The notes beneath the pieces are model-generated. The model saw only the letters and a program-made list of their open reading frames with translations, searched no databases and was not told the DNA's origin. A DNA stretch of 64,000 nt, taken from positions 104,418-168,417 of the forward strand of contig NZ_JAVTJJ010000008.1 of assembly GCF_031843945.1 (NCBI RefSeq), given 5' to 3'. This document shows positions 53,054-61,707 of the stretch, piece after piece (position 1 is the first letter of the stretch; every line of letters starts with the position of its first letter). Both the position numbers and the translations under genes were made by a program. The DNA is from Paracidovorax sp031843945 (lineage in GTDB: Bacteria > Pseudomonadota > Gammaproteobacteria > Burkholderiales > Burkholderiaceae_C).

Positions 53054-53947
53054 TCACCTCAGCCGGCGCGGCGTGGGCGTGCGGCGCAGTCCATCCACCG
53101 CATCGGCCTCGAACCCCTTCCACAGCGTATCGCGCCGCTGCAAGGCGCGGGCCACCTCATCCGGGCGCAATTGCGCCACGGCGGACACCAGGGCGTTGGC
53201 CAAAAAGAACGCGGCGGTGTACGAATCGAAGGGCGAGGCGTTGGCGGTGCCCACCAGCAGCGTGTGGTCTGCGCAGGCCACGATGGGCGCAGCCACGCTG
53301 TCGGTTATAGCCAGCACCAGGCAGCCTTGGTCTCGAAAATGCCGCGCCGCCATCAGCGCGCCGTTGGAATAGCGGCGGATGGTGAAGACCAGCAGCACGT
53401 CTTGTGGCTCCACCCACAGCAATCTGTCGACCGCGAACGGGGCACCGATGCCGAGCTCCTGCACGCCGGGGCGGCACATGTTCAGGTGGGTGGTCAGGTA
53501 CGACGCCACGGGCGTGCTGTTCTTTTCCGCCATCACTAGCACGCGGCCGGTGCAATCGCTGATCGCCCGGGCAAAGGCTTCGAACACAGCCATGTCCAAC
53601 CTCTGGCGCGTGGCAGCGATGTTGTGCTGATCGTGCAAGACCGCGTCGTCCACGCATTCCGCCAGGCTGCGCGCGCTGCCGATGGTGGCGGTGGTGCGTT
53701 GCGCGGGCGTCTGCAAGAGCGCGGTGACTTCGGTGCGGGCCTCGCGCCGCACTTCGGCCAGGCTGGCATAGCCTAACTTGGCAAAAAGACGAACCACGGT
53801 CGATGCACTGGTGCCGGCGCGCGACGCCATGGCGCTGGCTGAGTCGAGCAGCCCGTCGGGATAGTTGCGCAGCAGATGGTCCACCAGCGCACGCTCGCTG
53901 GCCGTGAGGGCCGCGGCTTGAAGAACCAGTCGGTCGGTGAGCAGCAT
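53054..53947 (-). CDS. MurR/RpiR-family transcriptional regulator
   Basis: A 297-residue regulator. The N-terminal RpiR helix-turn-helix is ASERALVDHLLRNYPDGLLDSASAMASRAGTSASTVVRLF in shortened form ASRAGTSASTVVRLFAKLG; the C-terminal SIS domain (about 120-260) has GRVLVMAEKNSTPVASYL and VLLVFTIRRYSNGALMAAR, which binds a phosphosugar or similar ligand. ATG 53947 precedes the domain, but no ribosome site is clear and the frame is open to 54094. It is divergent from the M20 peptidase gene and is its likely regulator; palindromes lie between. Confidence 0.88.
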   Translation of the reverse strand: MLLTDRLVLQAAALTASERALVDHLLRNYPDGLLDSASAMASRAGTSASTVVRLFAKLGYASLAEVRREARTEVTALLQTPAQRTTATIGSARSLAECVDDAVLHDQHNIAATRQRLDMAVFEAFARAISDCTGRVLVMAEKNSTPVASYLTTHLNMCRPGVQELGIGAPFAVDRLLWVEPQDVLLVFTIRRYSNGALMAARHFRDQGCLVLAITDSVAAPIVACADHTLLVGTANASPFDSYTAAFFLANALVSAVAQLRPDEVARALQRRDTLWKGFEADAVDGLRRTPTPRRLR

Positions 53948-54040
53948 TGGAGGGATGTAGTGGCAGCCGACCGGGCGGGCGGCGACAAGAAGCGAATTCA
54001 GCCCGCAAAGCATAGCCGCGTGAAGCGTGGAGCAGCACCA

Positions 54041-54058
54041 TTGCAATGAATGTTGCAA
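54041..54058. promoter_or_regulatory. Candidate RpiR-type operator, left palindrome
   Basis: TTGCAA, six bases, TTGCAA is a symmetrical site in the 150-base space between the regulator and the peptidase gene. Confidence 0.5.
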
Positions 54059-54073
54059 ACAAATTATGATGAC

Positions 54074-54089
54074 TGAAACATTCATTTCA
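54074..54089. promoter_or_regulatory. Candidate RpiR-type operator, right palindrome
   Basis: TGAAA, six bases, TTTCA lies nine bases before the peptidase ATG. A wider inverted repeat TGAATGTT (54047-54054) / AACATTCA (54077-54084) links it with the left site. RpiR operators often contain TGAAA-type half-sites, and a bound regulator would block the peptidase start. Confidence 0.5.
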
Positions 54090-54097
54090 ATCACGCC

Positions 54098-55288
54098 ATG
54101 ACCACGCTGACCTCCACGCCCCTTGCCTCACTGCCTCCAGCCGCCGCGACGCCCCTGCTCGACTGGCTCGCGTCCCAGGAAGCCGCCATGTTCGAGCTGC
54201 TGGCTCAGGTGGTGAACGTAGACAGCGGCAGTGGCCAGGAAGCCGGCGTCAAGCAGGTCGCCGCACTGCTGCGCGCGCATCTGGAAGCCGCCGGCATCAC
54301 GGTGCAGACTTTGCCGGAGCCTGGCTGGGGCGAATGTCTGCTGGCGCGCATTCCCGGCACCGGTGCAGCGTCGGCTCCGGGCCATCTGCAGTTGATGGGA
54401 CACATGGATACCGTGTTTCCGGCCGGCACCGTCGCCCAGCGGCCCTGGAGGGTGGAGGGCCACAAGGCCTTCGGCCCCGGCGTGGCCGACATGAAGTCGG
54501 GCCTGGTGATGAATGTGTTCGTGGCCGAGGCGTTGGCGCGCTTCGGCGGTAACGCGTCGCCGGTGCAGCTGTTCTTCTCTTGCGACGAAGAAGTGGGCTC
54601 ACCCGCCTGCCGCACGGTGATCCGCGAGGTGTCGCAGGGCGCGCGCGCCGTGCTGAACGCCGAGCCCGGCCGCATCAGCGGCAACGTGGTGATCGAGCGC
54701 AAGGGCTCGTACCGCATCGACTTCGAAGTGCAGGGCGTGGCCGCGCATGCCGGCATCAACCCCGCGCAAGGCGCCAGTGCCATCGATGCGCTGGCCCGCA
54801 AGATTCTGGCGTTGCATGCACTGAACGGCTGCGAGCCAGGCATCACCGTGAACGTGGGCTTCGTGCAGGGCGGCATGGCGTCCAACGTGGTGGCACCGCA
54901 GGCCATGGCCCATGTCGATTTGCGCTACACGGCCGAAAACGATCTGAAAAGCATCCTGGAGAGCATCCACGCGGTGATCGAGGAAGAATCGCTGCCACGC
55001 ACCAGCGGACGCATCGTGCAGCAGACCGGCTCGTTGCCCATGGCGCGCACGCCCGCTGACCTGCTGCAGATCTACCAGCAATCGGCCGCTCAGGTCGGCT
55101 TTGCCGTGGAAGGCGAGTCCACGGGGGGCGCGGCCGACAGCGGCATCACCTCGTCGATGGGCATTCCGTCGCTGTGCGCGCTGGGCCCGGTCGGCGGCTA
55201 TGCCCACAGCGAGCGCGAATTCTGCGACCTGTCCACCTTCGTGCCGCGTGCGCAAGCGCTGGCGCTGACCCTGCTAGCACTGCGCTGA
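54098..55288 (+). CDS. M20 family zinc peptidase (carboxypeptidase G2-like)
   Basis: A 396-residue metallopeptidase. Metal-site residues appear in LMGHMDTVFPAG (His, Asp), FGPGVADMKSGLVM (Asp), FSCDEEVGSPAC (catalytic Glu and ligand Glu) and the C-terminal GYAHSEREF (His); a dimerisation/lid domain lies about 180-290 (RKGSYRIDFEVQGVAAHAG). CPG2-type enzymes remove C-terminal glutamate or hydrolyse N-acyl amino acids. There is no signal peptide, so it acts in the cytosol. It is likely co-transcribed with the Bug-type binding protein 55 bases downstream and repressed by the divergent RpiR protein. Confidence 0.9.
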   Translation: MTTLTSTPLASLPPAAATPLLDWLASQEAAMFELLAQVVNVDSGSGQEAGVKQVAALLRAHLEAAGITVQTLPEPGWGECLLARIPGTGAASAPGHLQLMGHMDTVFPAGTVAQRPWRVEGHKAFGPGVADMKSGLVMNVFVAEALARFGGNASPVQLFFSCDEEVGSPACRTVIREVSQGARAVLNAEPGRISGNVVIERKGSYRIDFEVQGVAAHAGINPAQGASAIDALARKILALHALNGCEPGITVNVGFVQGGMASNVVAPQAMAHVDLRYTAENDLKSILESIHAVIEEESLPRTSGRIVQQTGSLPMARTPADLLQIYQQSAAQVGFAVEGESTGGAADSGITSSMGIPSLCALGPVGGYAHSEREFCDLSTFVPRAQALALTLLALR

Positions 55289-55343
55289 ACGCCTGCACCG
55301 CACCCTCTTCAATTCAACTCTCACTTCGACGCACTTCATCACC

Positions 55344-56381
55344 ATGCAATATCTCACCGCCTCCTTGCGTGCTGCCAGCAAAGCTCCATCGCGCCGCGCC
55401 ATCCTCGGCGCCGGCATGGGCCTGGCCCTGTCCGGCTTCGCTGGCCTGCCGGCGCTGCCCGTCCATGCAGCCGACGACAAGTACCCCACGCGTCCGATCA
55501 CGCTGGTGGTGCCCTTTCCGCCCGGCGGCTCGGTCGATGTGATGGCACGCCAGTACAGCGAATCGCTGGGGCGCATCCTCGGCGTGCCGATCGTCATCGA
55601 GAACAAGCCCGGTGCGGGCGGCTCCATCGGCACGCAATTCGTCGCACGCTCCAAGGCTGACGGCTACACCCTGGTGGCCTCATCGCAAAGCAGCCACCTG
55701 GCCAACCCGCTGGTGCAGCCCAACCTGGGCTACGACCCGATCAAGGACTTCGAGAACATCGCCATGCTCGGCCGCCAGCCCAACGTGCTGGTGGTGCACC
55801 CCAGCGTGCCGGCCAAGAACTTCGCGGAGTTCGTGGCGTACCTGAAGGCCCAGGACGGCCAGGTCAACTTTGCCAGCGCGGGTGCGGGCAGCATGGGCCA
55901 GCTCAACGCAGAAGCCTTTCTGCTGGCCGTGGGCGCGAAGGGCGTTCACATTCCTTACCGTGGTGGCTCGCCGCACATCACGGCCGTGCTGGCCAACGAA
56001 GTGCAATTCATCTTCGACAACCTGGTCACGTTTTTGCCCCACATTCAAGCGGGCAAGCTGCGGGCACTGGCCGTGGCGTCGCCCACGCGCATCGCACAGC
56101 TGCCCGACGTGCCGACCTTTGGCGAGCTGGGCCAGCCCGGGTTGAACCAGACGTCCTGGACCGGCATCGCTGCCCCGGCCGGCACGCCACCCGCGATCGT
56201 GCAGGCGCTGCACAAGGCGATTCGCACGGCGGCCACCGAGCCTGCCATGGTCGAGAACCTCAAGGCGCGCGGCGTGATCCCGCCCGAAGAAATGACGCCC
56301 GCCGCGTTTGAAAAGATGATGTCCGACCGCCTTGTCAGCTACGGCGACGTGGTGCGTCGCGCCAACATCAAGCCGGAATGA
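55344..56381 (+). CDS. Bug-family (TTT) substrate-binding protein
   Basis: A 345-residue periplasmic protein of the tripartite tricarboxylate transporter receptor family, very abundant in Burkholderiales. The export signal has a twin arginine (APSRRAILGAGMGLALSG). Family marks are YPTRPITLVVPFPPGGSVD, IENKPGAGGSIGTQFVA, YDPIKDFENIAML and VHIPYRGGSPHITAVLANEVQFIFDN. No TctA/TctB membrane genes are adjacent. Because it follows the M20 peptidase, the ligand may be a carboxylated or N-acyl amino acid, which is inference. Confidence 0.9.
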   Translation: MQYLTASLRAASKAPSRRAILGAGMGLALSGFAGLPALPVHAADDKYPTRPITLVVPFPPGGSVDVMARQYSESLGRILGVPIVIENKPGAGGSIGTQFVARSKADGYTLVASSQSSHLANPLVQPNLGYDPIKDFENIAMLGRQPNVLVVHPSVPAKNFAEFVAYLKAQDGQVNFASAGAGSMGQLNAEAFLLAVGAKGVHIPYRGGSPHITAVLANEVQFIFDNLVTFLPHIQAGKLRALAVASPTRIAQLPDVPTFGELGQPGLNQTSWTGIAAPAGTPPAIVQALHKAIRTAATEPAMVENLKARGVIPPEEMTPAAFEKMMSDRLVSYGDVVRRANIKPE

Positions 56382-56482
56382 TCTTGGCCTGAGCAACGCT
56401 GGGGAACTCAAGGGAGGAACGTCCCGATGCGCCGGTTGAGCGCTTGTGGGAACATGGCGCACCACCCCTTCCCGTCCCCGCC

Positions 56483-57187
56483 ATGCGCTCTTTTCTCACC
56501 GTTGCCCTGATCGCCAGCACACCGCTGCTGGCACACGCCCAGTCCACCTGCACCAGCGACGGACAGCCTCAGCCGGTCGCGCTGGTCGAACGCTTTATCA
56601 GCGCCGACTGCGAGAGCTGCTGGGCCGAATCGACCAGGCATACGCCCGGCCCCTCTGCAGTGGTGGTCGACTGGATCGTGCCCAGCGCCAGCACAGGCGA
56701 CGAAGCGCCCCTGGCCGCAGCGGCCACGCGCGATGCACTGGAGCGGCTGCAGCAACTGCAACGCCCTGCTCCAAACAGATCGGACACCCACGTCAGCGAT
56801 ATCGCCAGCCCCGCACCTGGGCGCCTGCGCGTGATGGTCGGCCCGGCAGTCAACGACTACCGGGGCGTCGCCATCAGCGTGCACCGCAAGGGCGCCCGCC
56901 CGGCGCCTGCAGCCGGGTACCGCTACACACTGCTGCTGATCGAGACCATTCCCGCTGGTACCGAGGGCACGACGACTCCGCGCCATCTGGCACGAAATGC
57001 CCTGCAAGACTCATGGAATAAGCGCAACCAGCTACCAAAAGGTGAGCAGTGGCTCTGGACGGAAAGCCGCTCCATGCGCATTCCGGAGGGCGCAGACCCA
57101 GACCGCATGAGCGTGGTGGGCTGGCTGGAAGATGCATCCGGCCACATCGTGGCAGCGGCACAGTCGCGCTGCGCGGCCCCACGTTGA
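56483..57187 (+). CDS. Secreted protein with a CxxC motif, unknown function
   Basis: A 234-residue exported protein (signal MRSFLTVALIASTPLLAHAQ). Near the mature start VALVERFISADCESCWAES places a CxxC after a beta-strand, as in thioredoxin-like folds and the DUF1223 family, so a redox or metal role is possible. Later parts, MVGPAVNDYRGVAISVHRKG and YRYTLLLIETIPAGTEG, look like beta structure. I assign no family. ATG 56483 begins the signal peptide. It stands between the Bug protein and guaC, with no clear operon partner. Confidence 0.7.
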   Translation: MRSFLTVALIASTPLLAHAQSTCTSDGQPQPVALVERFISADCESCWAESTRHTPGPSAVVVDWIVPSASTGDEAPLAAAATRDALERLQQLQRPAPNRSDTHVSDIASPAPGRLRVMVGPAVNDYRGVAISVHRKGARPAPAAGYRYTLLLIETIPAGTEGTTTPRHLARNALQDSWNKRNQLPKGEQWLWTESRSMRIPEGADPDRMSVVGWLEDASGHIVAAAQSRCAAPR

Positions 57188-57409
57188 TGGGCATGCGCCA
57201 CGGCAGCGCGGGCACGACGCGGTTATTGCCACAGGGGTAGAATCAGTCACCGGGCCCAAGTTTTTTGGTGTCCGGTTTTTTCATGGTGCCTGCGCACAGC
57301 AGGGCTCGGCAACGCCGCACGGCGCGCCCACCGAACCGGTCTCCAAGCCAAGCGCCCCATCGCGTCGGAAATCTCTCCTTCGCGACCTTTCACAGGAGCT
57401 TGGAATCTC

Positions 57410-58387
57410 ATGGAAATCTTCGACTACGACAACGTTCTTCTGCTGCCGCGCAAATGCAGCGTGGAAAGCCGCTCCGAGTGCGACACCAGCGTCACACTGG
57501 GCGAGCGCAGCTTCCGCCTGCCGGCGGTGCCGGCCAACATGAAGACCGTGGTGGACGAAAAAATCTGCCGCTGGCTGGCAGCCAACGGTTACTTCTACGT
57601 CATGCACCGGTTCGATCTGGACAACGTGCAGTTCGTGCGCGACATGCATGCGGCTGGCACCTTCGCGTCGATCTCGCTCGGCGTGAAGCAGCCCGACTAC
57701 GACACGGTGGACCAATTAGCCGCCGCTGGACTGACGCCCGAATACATCACCATCGACATCGCCCACGGCCATGCCGACACGGTCAGGAAAATGATCGGCT
57801 ACCTGAAGGACAAGCTGCCCCGCTCGTTCGTCATTGCGGGCAACGTGGGCACGCCCGAGGCGATCATCGACCTGGAAAACTGGGGCGCCGACGCAACCAA
57901 GGTGGGCATCGGCCCGGGCAAGGTGTGCATCACCAAGCTCAAGACCGGCTTTGGCACGGGTGGCTGGCAGCTCTCCGCGTTGAAGTGGTGCGCGCGCGTG
58001 GCCACCAAACCCATCATTGCCGACGGCGGCATCCGCGACCATGGCGACATCGCCAAGAGTATTCGCTTCGGCGCCACCATGGTCATGATCGGCTCGCTGT
58101 TCGCAGGCCATGAAGAATCGCCCGGCAAGACGGTAGAAGTCGATGGCGCGCTCTTCAAGGAGTACTACGGCTCGGCCAGCGACTTCAACAAGGGCGAATA
58201 CAAGCACGTCGAAGGCAAGCGCATTCTCGAGCCCGTCAAGGGCCCGTTGGCGCACACGCTCATCGAGATGGAGCAGGACGTACAAAGCTCCATCAGCTAT
58301 TCGGGCGGCAAGAAACTGATGGACGTGCGCAAGGTTAATTACGTGATCCTGGGTGGCGACAACGCGGGAGAGCATCTGCTGATGTGA
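57410..58387 (+). CDS. guaC: GMP reductase
   Basis: A 325-residue TIM-barrel enzyme that reduces GMP to IMP with NADPH, part of purine salvage. The IMPDH/GMPR signature with catalytic cysteine is VGIGPGKVCITKLKTGFG; ADGGIRDHGDIAKSIRFGA binds phosphate, and the N-terminus MEIFDYDNVLLLPRKC is typical of the bacterial GuaC2 form, which also has about 325 residues and no CBS domains. The leader of about 220 bases contains two T6 tracts (near 57262 and 57279) but no riboswitch I can name. Confidence 0.95.
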   Translation: MEIFDYDNVLLLPRKCSVESRSECDTSVTLGERSFRLPAVPANMKTVVDEKICRWLAANGYFYVMHRFDLDNVQFVRDMHAAGTFASISLGVKQPDYDTVDQLAAAGLTPEYITIDIAHGHADTVRKMIGYLKDKLPRSFVIAGNVGTPEAIIDLENWGADATKVGIGPGKVCITKLKTGFGTGGWQLSALKWCARVATKPIIADGGIRDHGDIAKSIRFGATMVMIGSLFAGHEESPGKTVEVDGALFKEYYGSASDFNKGEYKHVEGKRILEPVKGPLAHTLIEMEQDVQSSISYSGGKKLMDVRKVNYVILGGDNAGEHLLM

Positions 58388-58429
58388 TGGGCACCGCATC
58401 CGTTTTCAGCGTACGTTTCTGCGCGCCGC

Positions 58430-58459
58430 TTGCGGCCACTATGAAAAATAGTGCATAAT
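58430..58459 (+). promoter_or_regulatory. Promoter of tRNA-Lys
   Basis: TTGCGG (58430-58435), 18 bases, CATAAT (58454-58459) is a reasonable sigma-70 promoter. A transcript would start near 58466, about 30 bases before the mature tRNA. Confidence 0.6.
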
Positions 58460-58496
58460 TCGAGTCTCTGCTTCAGAGCAGAAACGAATTAAAAGT

Positions 58497-58572
58497 GGGT
58501 TCTTAGCTCAGTTGGTAGAGCAGCGGACTCTTAATCCGTAGGTCGAGTGTTCGAGTCACTCAGGACCCACCA
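58497..58572 (+). tRNA. tRNA-Lys (anticodon CTT)
   Basis: The 76 bases fold as a cloverleaf: acceptor GGGTTCT pairs with AGGACCC, the D-arm is TAGCTCAGTTGGTAGAGCA, the anticodon loop CTCTTAA gives anticodon CTT for lysine AAG, and the T-loop is GTTCGAGTC. The CCA end is encoded. It stands alone with its own promoter and a strong terminator. No integrase or direct repeat of its 3' end is seen, so it is not used as an attachment site here. Confidence 0.96.
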
Positions 58573-58597
58573 CTTACAAGCCGCAAGGCAACTAAAG

Positions 58598-58631
58598 CCG
58601 ATGCTATTAATTTGATAGCATCGGTTTTTTT
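58598..58631 (+). terminator. Rho-independent terminator of tRNA-Lys
   Basis: CCGATGCTAT, loop of seven, ATAGCATCGG is a perfect 10-bp stem followed by seven T. It lies 25 bases past the tRNA end. Confidence 0.93.
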
Positions 58632-58765
58632 ATTGGCCAGCCAGATGATCGATCGCGGAATGAGACTGGCCCGTCTGCATGGAGCACGTCGTCCCGGCAG
58701 TGGCCATCTGTCCCACCGCTGAATCTCCCAGATCGGCACGGCGATACGGACCTACGCCGCCTATT

Positions 58766-58824
58766 TGTATGTATCGCACCTAGGCCGCAGAAGCTCAACC
58801 GGGTGCGCCATGTCGATACATACA
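58766..58824. repeat. Inverted repeat spanning the 3' end of the response-regulator gene
   Basis: TGTATGTATCG (58766-58776) pairs perfectly with CGATACATACA (58814-58824), and GCACC/GGTGC extends the stem inside with a bulge. It covers the last ten codons and the stop of the minus-strand response regulator, so it may act as a transcript-end structure. There is no T-run. Confidence 0.6.
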
Positions 58825-59175
58825 GTAATCGAAGAACTGTTCGAGCTCGGTGGACTTGTCGAACACTGCCTTGGCGCCCAAGGTCATGCAGCGTTCTCGC
58901 ACGTCGGGGGTGGCAAAGTTGGTGAGCACCACGACTTCACGCTCCGGATCCCAGGGGCCGAGTGCTTTCAATACGTCAAGGCCCGAACCGTTGCGCAAAA
59001 ACAAGTCGAGCACCATCAAGCTCCACTGATGCGGAACATCACGCGCCGCTTTGATGGCATCCATAGCGGTTTCCGCGAAAGCGACGACCTGAATGCCGGC
59101 TAGCTCCGACATGGCGGGCATCAAAGTGTCGCGGATCGTTTGGTTGTCTTCGACAAGAATGGCGTAGAGGGGCAT
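58795..59175 (-). CDS. Single-domain (CheY-like) response regulator
   Basis: A 126-residue receiver domain without output domain. It starts MPLYAILVEDNQTIRDTL with the acidic pair, has the phosphoacceptor aspartate in SLMVLDLFLRNGSG and the conserved lysine near the end (AVFDKSTEL). Such proteins act as phosphorelay shuttles or bind target proteins. ATG 59175 is taken as start although no ribosome site is clear; the frame is open to 59316. It lies 155 bases downstream of a histidine kinase gene in the same direction, its likely partner. Confidence 0.85.
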   Translation of the reverse strand: MPLYAILVEDNQTIRDTLMPAMSELAGIQVVAFAETAMDAIKAARDVPHQWSLMVLDLFLRNGSGLDVLKALGPWDPEREVVVLTNFATPDVRERCMTLGAKAVFDKSTELEQFFDYCMYRHGAPG

Positions 59176-59330
59176 GAGGGGATAGGTCGATTCGCCGGCC
59201 AACTGCAGCAATCCCGACTTTGCTGGGCTGATCACCCACACACCGTAGGACGACGACCTTGGCCGTCGTATGAAAGGCTGAAACCCTCGCCCATCGAGAG
59301 TAAGGGCTAACCGCAATGCGACAGAAGCTT

Positions 59331-60638
59331 TTAATTGGAGCGCCGCCTGTCGATCATCTTGGGGATGCGTATCAAAAAGGTCGTGCCCTGGTTGAGCCCC
59401 GCACTGACCGCCTTCACCTCGCCATGGTGAAGCTCCACAACGCGCTGAACCAGCGCCAGACCGATGCCCATGCCATCGGCAGCCAGCGCTGACTTGCGGT
59501 CGACTTGGGCGTACAGCTCAAAAATGCGTTCAAGCTGGTCATCCGACAAGCCGATTCCCGTGTCGCTCACCCGAAGCTCCACATGTTGCTCGTATTGCGT
59601 TGCGGCCAGTTGGATCGTGCCACCCTCGGGCGTGTATTTGATGGCATTCGTCAGCAGATTCACTAGCACCTGCACCATCTTGGCCGAATCTACCTTGATG
59701 CGCAGACCCGGAACGCCGGGCTCCAGTACGAAGCGATGGCCTGCAGCCTCAGCCTGGGCTTGGACGGCCTGGGCCGATGCCAGCAGCAAGTCCGACACCC
59801 GGCATTCGTCCAGGTTCAGCTCGACAATGCCCAACCGAATCTTGCCCAGCTCGACCAGCTCTTCGACCATCACCGACATGCGGCGCAGTTGCGCGCGTAT
59901 GACGTCGAGCGGCCTCAGCTGCTCATTGGAACCGGTCCGCGCACGCAATACCGACTCGGCCAGCGCGATCGAGCTGAGCGGGTTGCGCAATTCGTGCGCC
60001 AGCGAAAGGATGAAGTTCTCTACCCGCTTTTCCTGTAGTTCCTGTTCTGCGGCGACTTGGCGGGCCTCCCGTGCATCCATCAACGATTTGACAGCAGCGC
60101 CCACGAACACCGCAAGGTTCTCGCAGATGCGCGCATCTTGCCGGGTAAAGCCTCGCCGGTTGTCGTGCACCCCCACCCACAAAGTGCCGACCGGAATCCC
60201 ATGGAGCGTGAGCACAGGCACCATGAGTCGCTCGGTCATCGCAGGAAAACCGTCCTGCCCGGGTGCATCCAGCACGGTCGGACCGATGAGAACGGCTGTG
60301 CCTGCGTCCAGACAAACGGCGCACGGACTGGCTTCACGTGGCAGCACTCTTGACTCCAAGGCGTGCAGCACGCCTCTGACCGCAGCCCATCGGAACACGG
60401 GGTTGGACTGATCGTCCTTGTCTTGCAAACTGATGCCGGCAGTCTGGCCGCCCGTGAGATCCAGCGCGACCTGCGCGACCCGACCCAGCAGTTCCTCGGG
60501 GGAACTGGAAAGCATCGACGCCAGGCGCATGAGTGTTGCGATCTGGGCAGCGTCTTGATCTTCACGCGAAGGTCGCTGATCCAACAATTCGGTCAGTACC
60601 TTGACCTCCCGGTACCTGGCGCTCAACGAGCCATGCAT
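59331..60638 (-). CDS. Cytosolic sensor histidine kinase with GAF domain
   Basis: A 435-residue kinase without membrane segments. A GAF-like sensor domain (about 50-200) has ALDLTGGQTAGISLQDKDD, and a CAVC pair at ASPCAVCLDAG could bind metal or sense redox state. The kinase core follows: H-box FILSLAHELRNPLSSIALAE, N-box LVNLLTNAIKYTPEGG, G1 VSDTGIGLSDDQ and G2 GMGIGLALVQRVV. ATG 60638 has GAGGAG four bases upstream and is preferred; ATG 60668 adds ten residues. The single-domain regulator gene downstream is the probable partner. The signal is unknown. Confidence 0.88.
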   Translation of the reverse strand: MHGSLSARYREVKVLTELLDQRPSREDQDAAQIATLMRLASMLSSSPEELLGRVAQVALDLTGGQTAGISLQDKDDQSNPVFRWAAVRGVLHALESRVLPREASPCAVCLDAGTAVLIGPTVLDAPGQDGFPAMTERLMVPVLTLHGIPVGTLWVGVHDNRRGFTRQDARICENLAVFVGAAVKSLMDAREARQVAAEQELQEKRVENFILSLAHELRNPLSSIALAESVLRARTGSNEQLRPLDVIRAQLRRMSVMVEELVELGKIRLGIVELNLDECRVSDLLLASAQAVQAQAEAAGHRFVLEPGVPGLRIKVDSAKMVQVLVNLLTNAIKYTPEGGTIQLAATQYEQHVELRVSDTGIGLSDDQLERIFELYAQVDRKSALAADGMGIGLALVQRVVELHHGEVKAVSAGLNQGTTFLIRIPKMIDRRRSN

Positions 60639-60926
60639 GAGACTCCTCAGCTCTGATGTTCGGACCATGGTTATAACTGTGTTTATCCGCAGTTCGATGT
60701 GTCTTTTGACATGTTGCCATCGCGGACTCGCCCGTGCTTTGCCGTCGTATCGTTGGATGGGAGGTCGCAAGTCGTTTGGGTGTGTCCGCTCAACCCAGCA
60801 CGTCGCCCACGGCATGGCTGCGCATGGACAGCAACGGGCTTGGCCTACAGCCCACCCCATCGCCCGCCGCTAATGTCAAGGCTCTCACCCCTTAACTTCC
60901 AACCGCCGCAAGGCATGGAGACCGCC

Positions 60927-61145
60927 ATGAGCGCAGACAATAACGCCGCCGCCGCCCGTATTTCTCTGGACGACACTGCGTCCGTAGCCCAGTGGGCAGA
61001 CAAGCTCGACGTCACCGAGCAACAGATTCAGGACGCAGTCGCCACCGTGGGCGACAAAGCGTCGGATGTGGAGTTGCACCTGAAGGGCACGCGCAGCACC
61101 ACCAACGACGACCGGATCGAGCAGGCAGGCGCAGGCAACGCCTGA
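60927..61145 (+). CDS. DUF3606 domain small protein
   Basis: A 72-residue cytosolic protein. The segment RISLDDTASVAQWADKLDVT, followed by EQQIQDAVATVGDKASDVELHL shortened here to EQQIQDAVATVGDKASDVE, is the DUF3606 helix-turn-helix-like core. ATG 60927 has GGAG six bases upstream; ATG 60915 is an alternative. Homologues are small stress- or plant-linked proteins of unknown role. It stands alone, divergent from the histidine kinase. Confidence 0.82.
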   Translation: MSADNNAAAARISLDDTASVAQWADKLDVTEQQIQDAVATVGDKASDVELHLKGTRSTTNDDRIEQAGAGNA

Positions 61146-61226
61146 CGGTTTCAGTTGGAGCCGCGCGCGCGGCGCGCACAACACCCCAGGTGATTTGAAT
61201 GCGCCCGCATCCATAATCGCCGCACC

Positions 61227-61595
61227 ATGCTGCATGCCCTGCGTTCCACCCGCCAATTCGCCCGCTTTGTGCTGGTGTGGTTCGGTATGGCGCTGGGCGC
61301 AGCTGCAGCCTCGCCATTGCTGCAGGTGGCTACGCCTGGCGGTGCGCTGACGGCCATCTGCTCGGGCGACGGCGCATTGCGCCAGGCCGTGGGCCCAGAC
61401 GGTGCTGAGCCGACTGCAGCGCACATGCATACGCTGGACTGCCCTTTGTGCACAGGGCCCGCCATTTTCGGAAGCTCGGCCGTGACGCGGGCCGAGATGG
61501 CGTTCTGCGACGACGTGCTACCGGTGCGCGCCTTCATATCGCCAACGACTCGGCAAGCCGGCGCCTCGCTGCCGCCGCGCGGGCCGCCCGCGTGA
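61227..61595 (+). CDS. DUF2946 family protein, copper-linked
   Basis: A 122-residue protein with an N-terminal membrane or signal segment (RFVLVWFGMALGAAAASPL). The conserved HTLDCPLCTGPA, a His followed by CxxC, is the DUF2946 mark and suggests metal binding. Such genes are often found beside copper chaperone and TonB-receptor genes. The PCu(A)C chaperone gene starts 112 bases downstream, which supports a copper role. Function is not established. Confidence 0.82.
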   Translation: MLHALRSTRQFARFVLVWFGMALGAAAASPLLQVATPGGALTAICSGDGALRQAVGPDGAEPTAAHMHTLDCPLCTGPAIFGSSAVTRAEMAFCDDVLPVRAFISPTTRQAGASLPPRGPPA

Positions 61596-61707
61596 ACAGC
61601 ACCTCTCGCCCCTGCTGCGCCCTGCCACCGACGTCGATGGCCCATCGGCTTGCCTTTTCGCACCGGTGGCCCAGCGCTCAAACCATCCATTTGCTAAAGA
61701 ATCGTTC

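Noticed and set aside
57188..57409. Purine riboswitch before guaC
   Set aside because: The long leader with T-tracts drew attention, but no purine-aptamer or other riboswitch core could be recognised.
58497..58572. tRNA-Lys as an integration site for a mobile element
   Set aside because: No integrase, no direct repeat of the tRNA 3' end and no change in gene content on either side.
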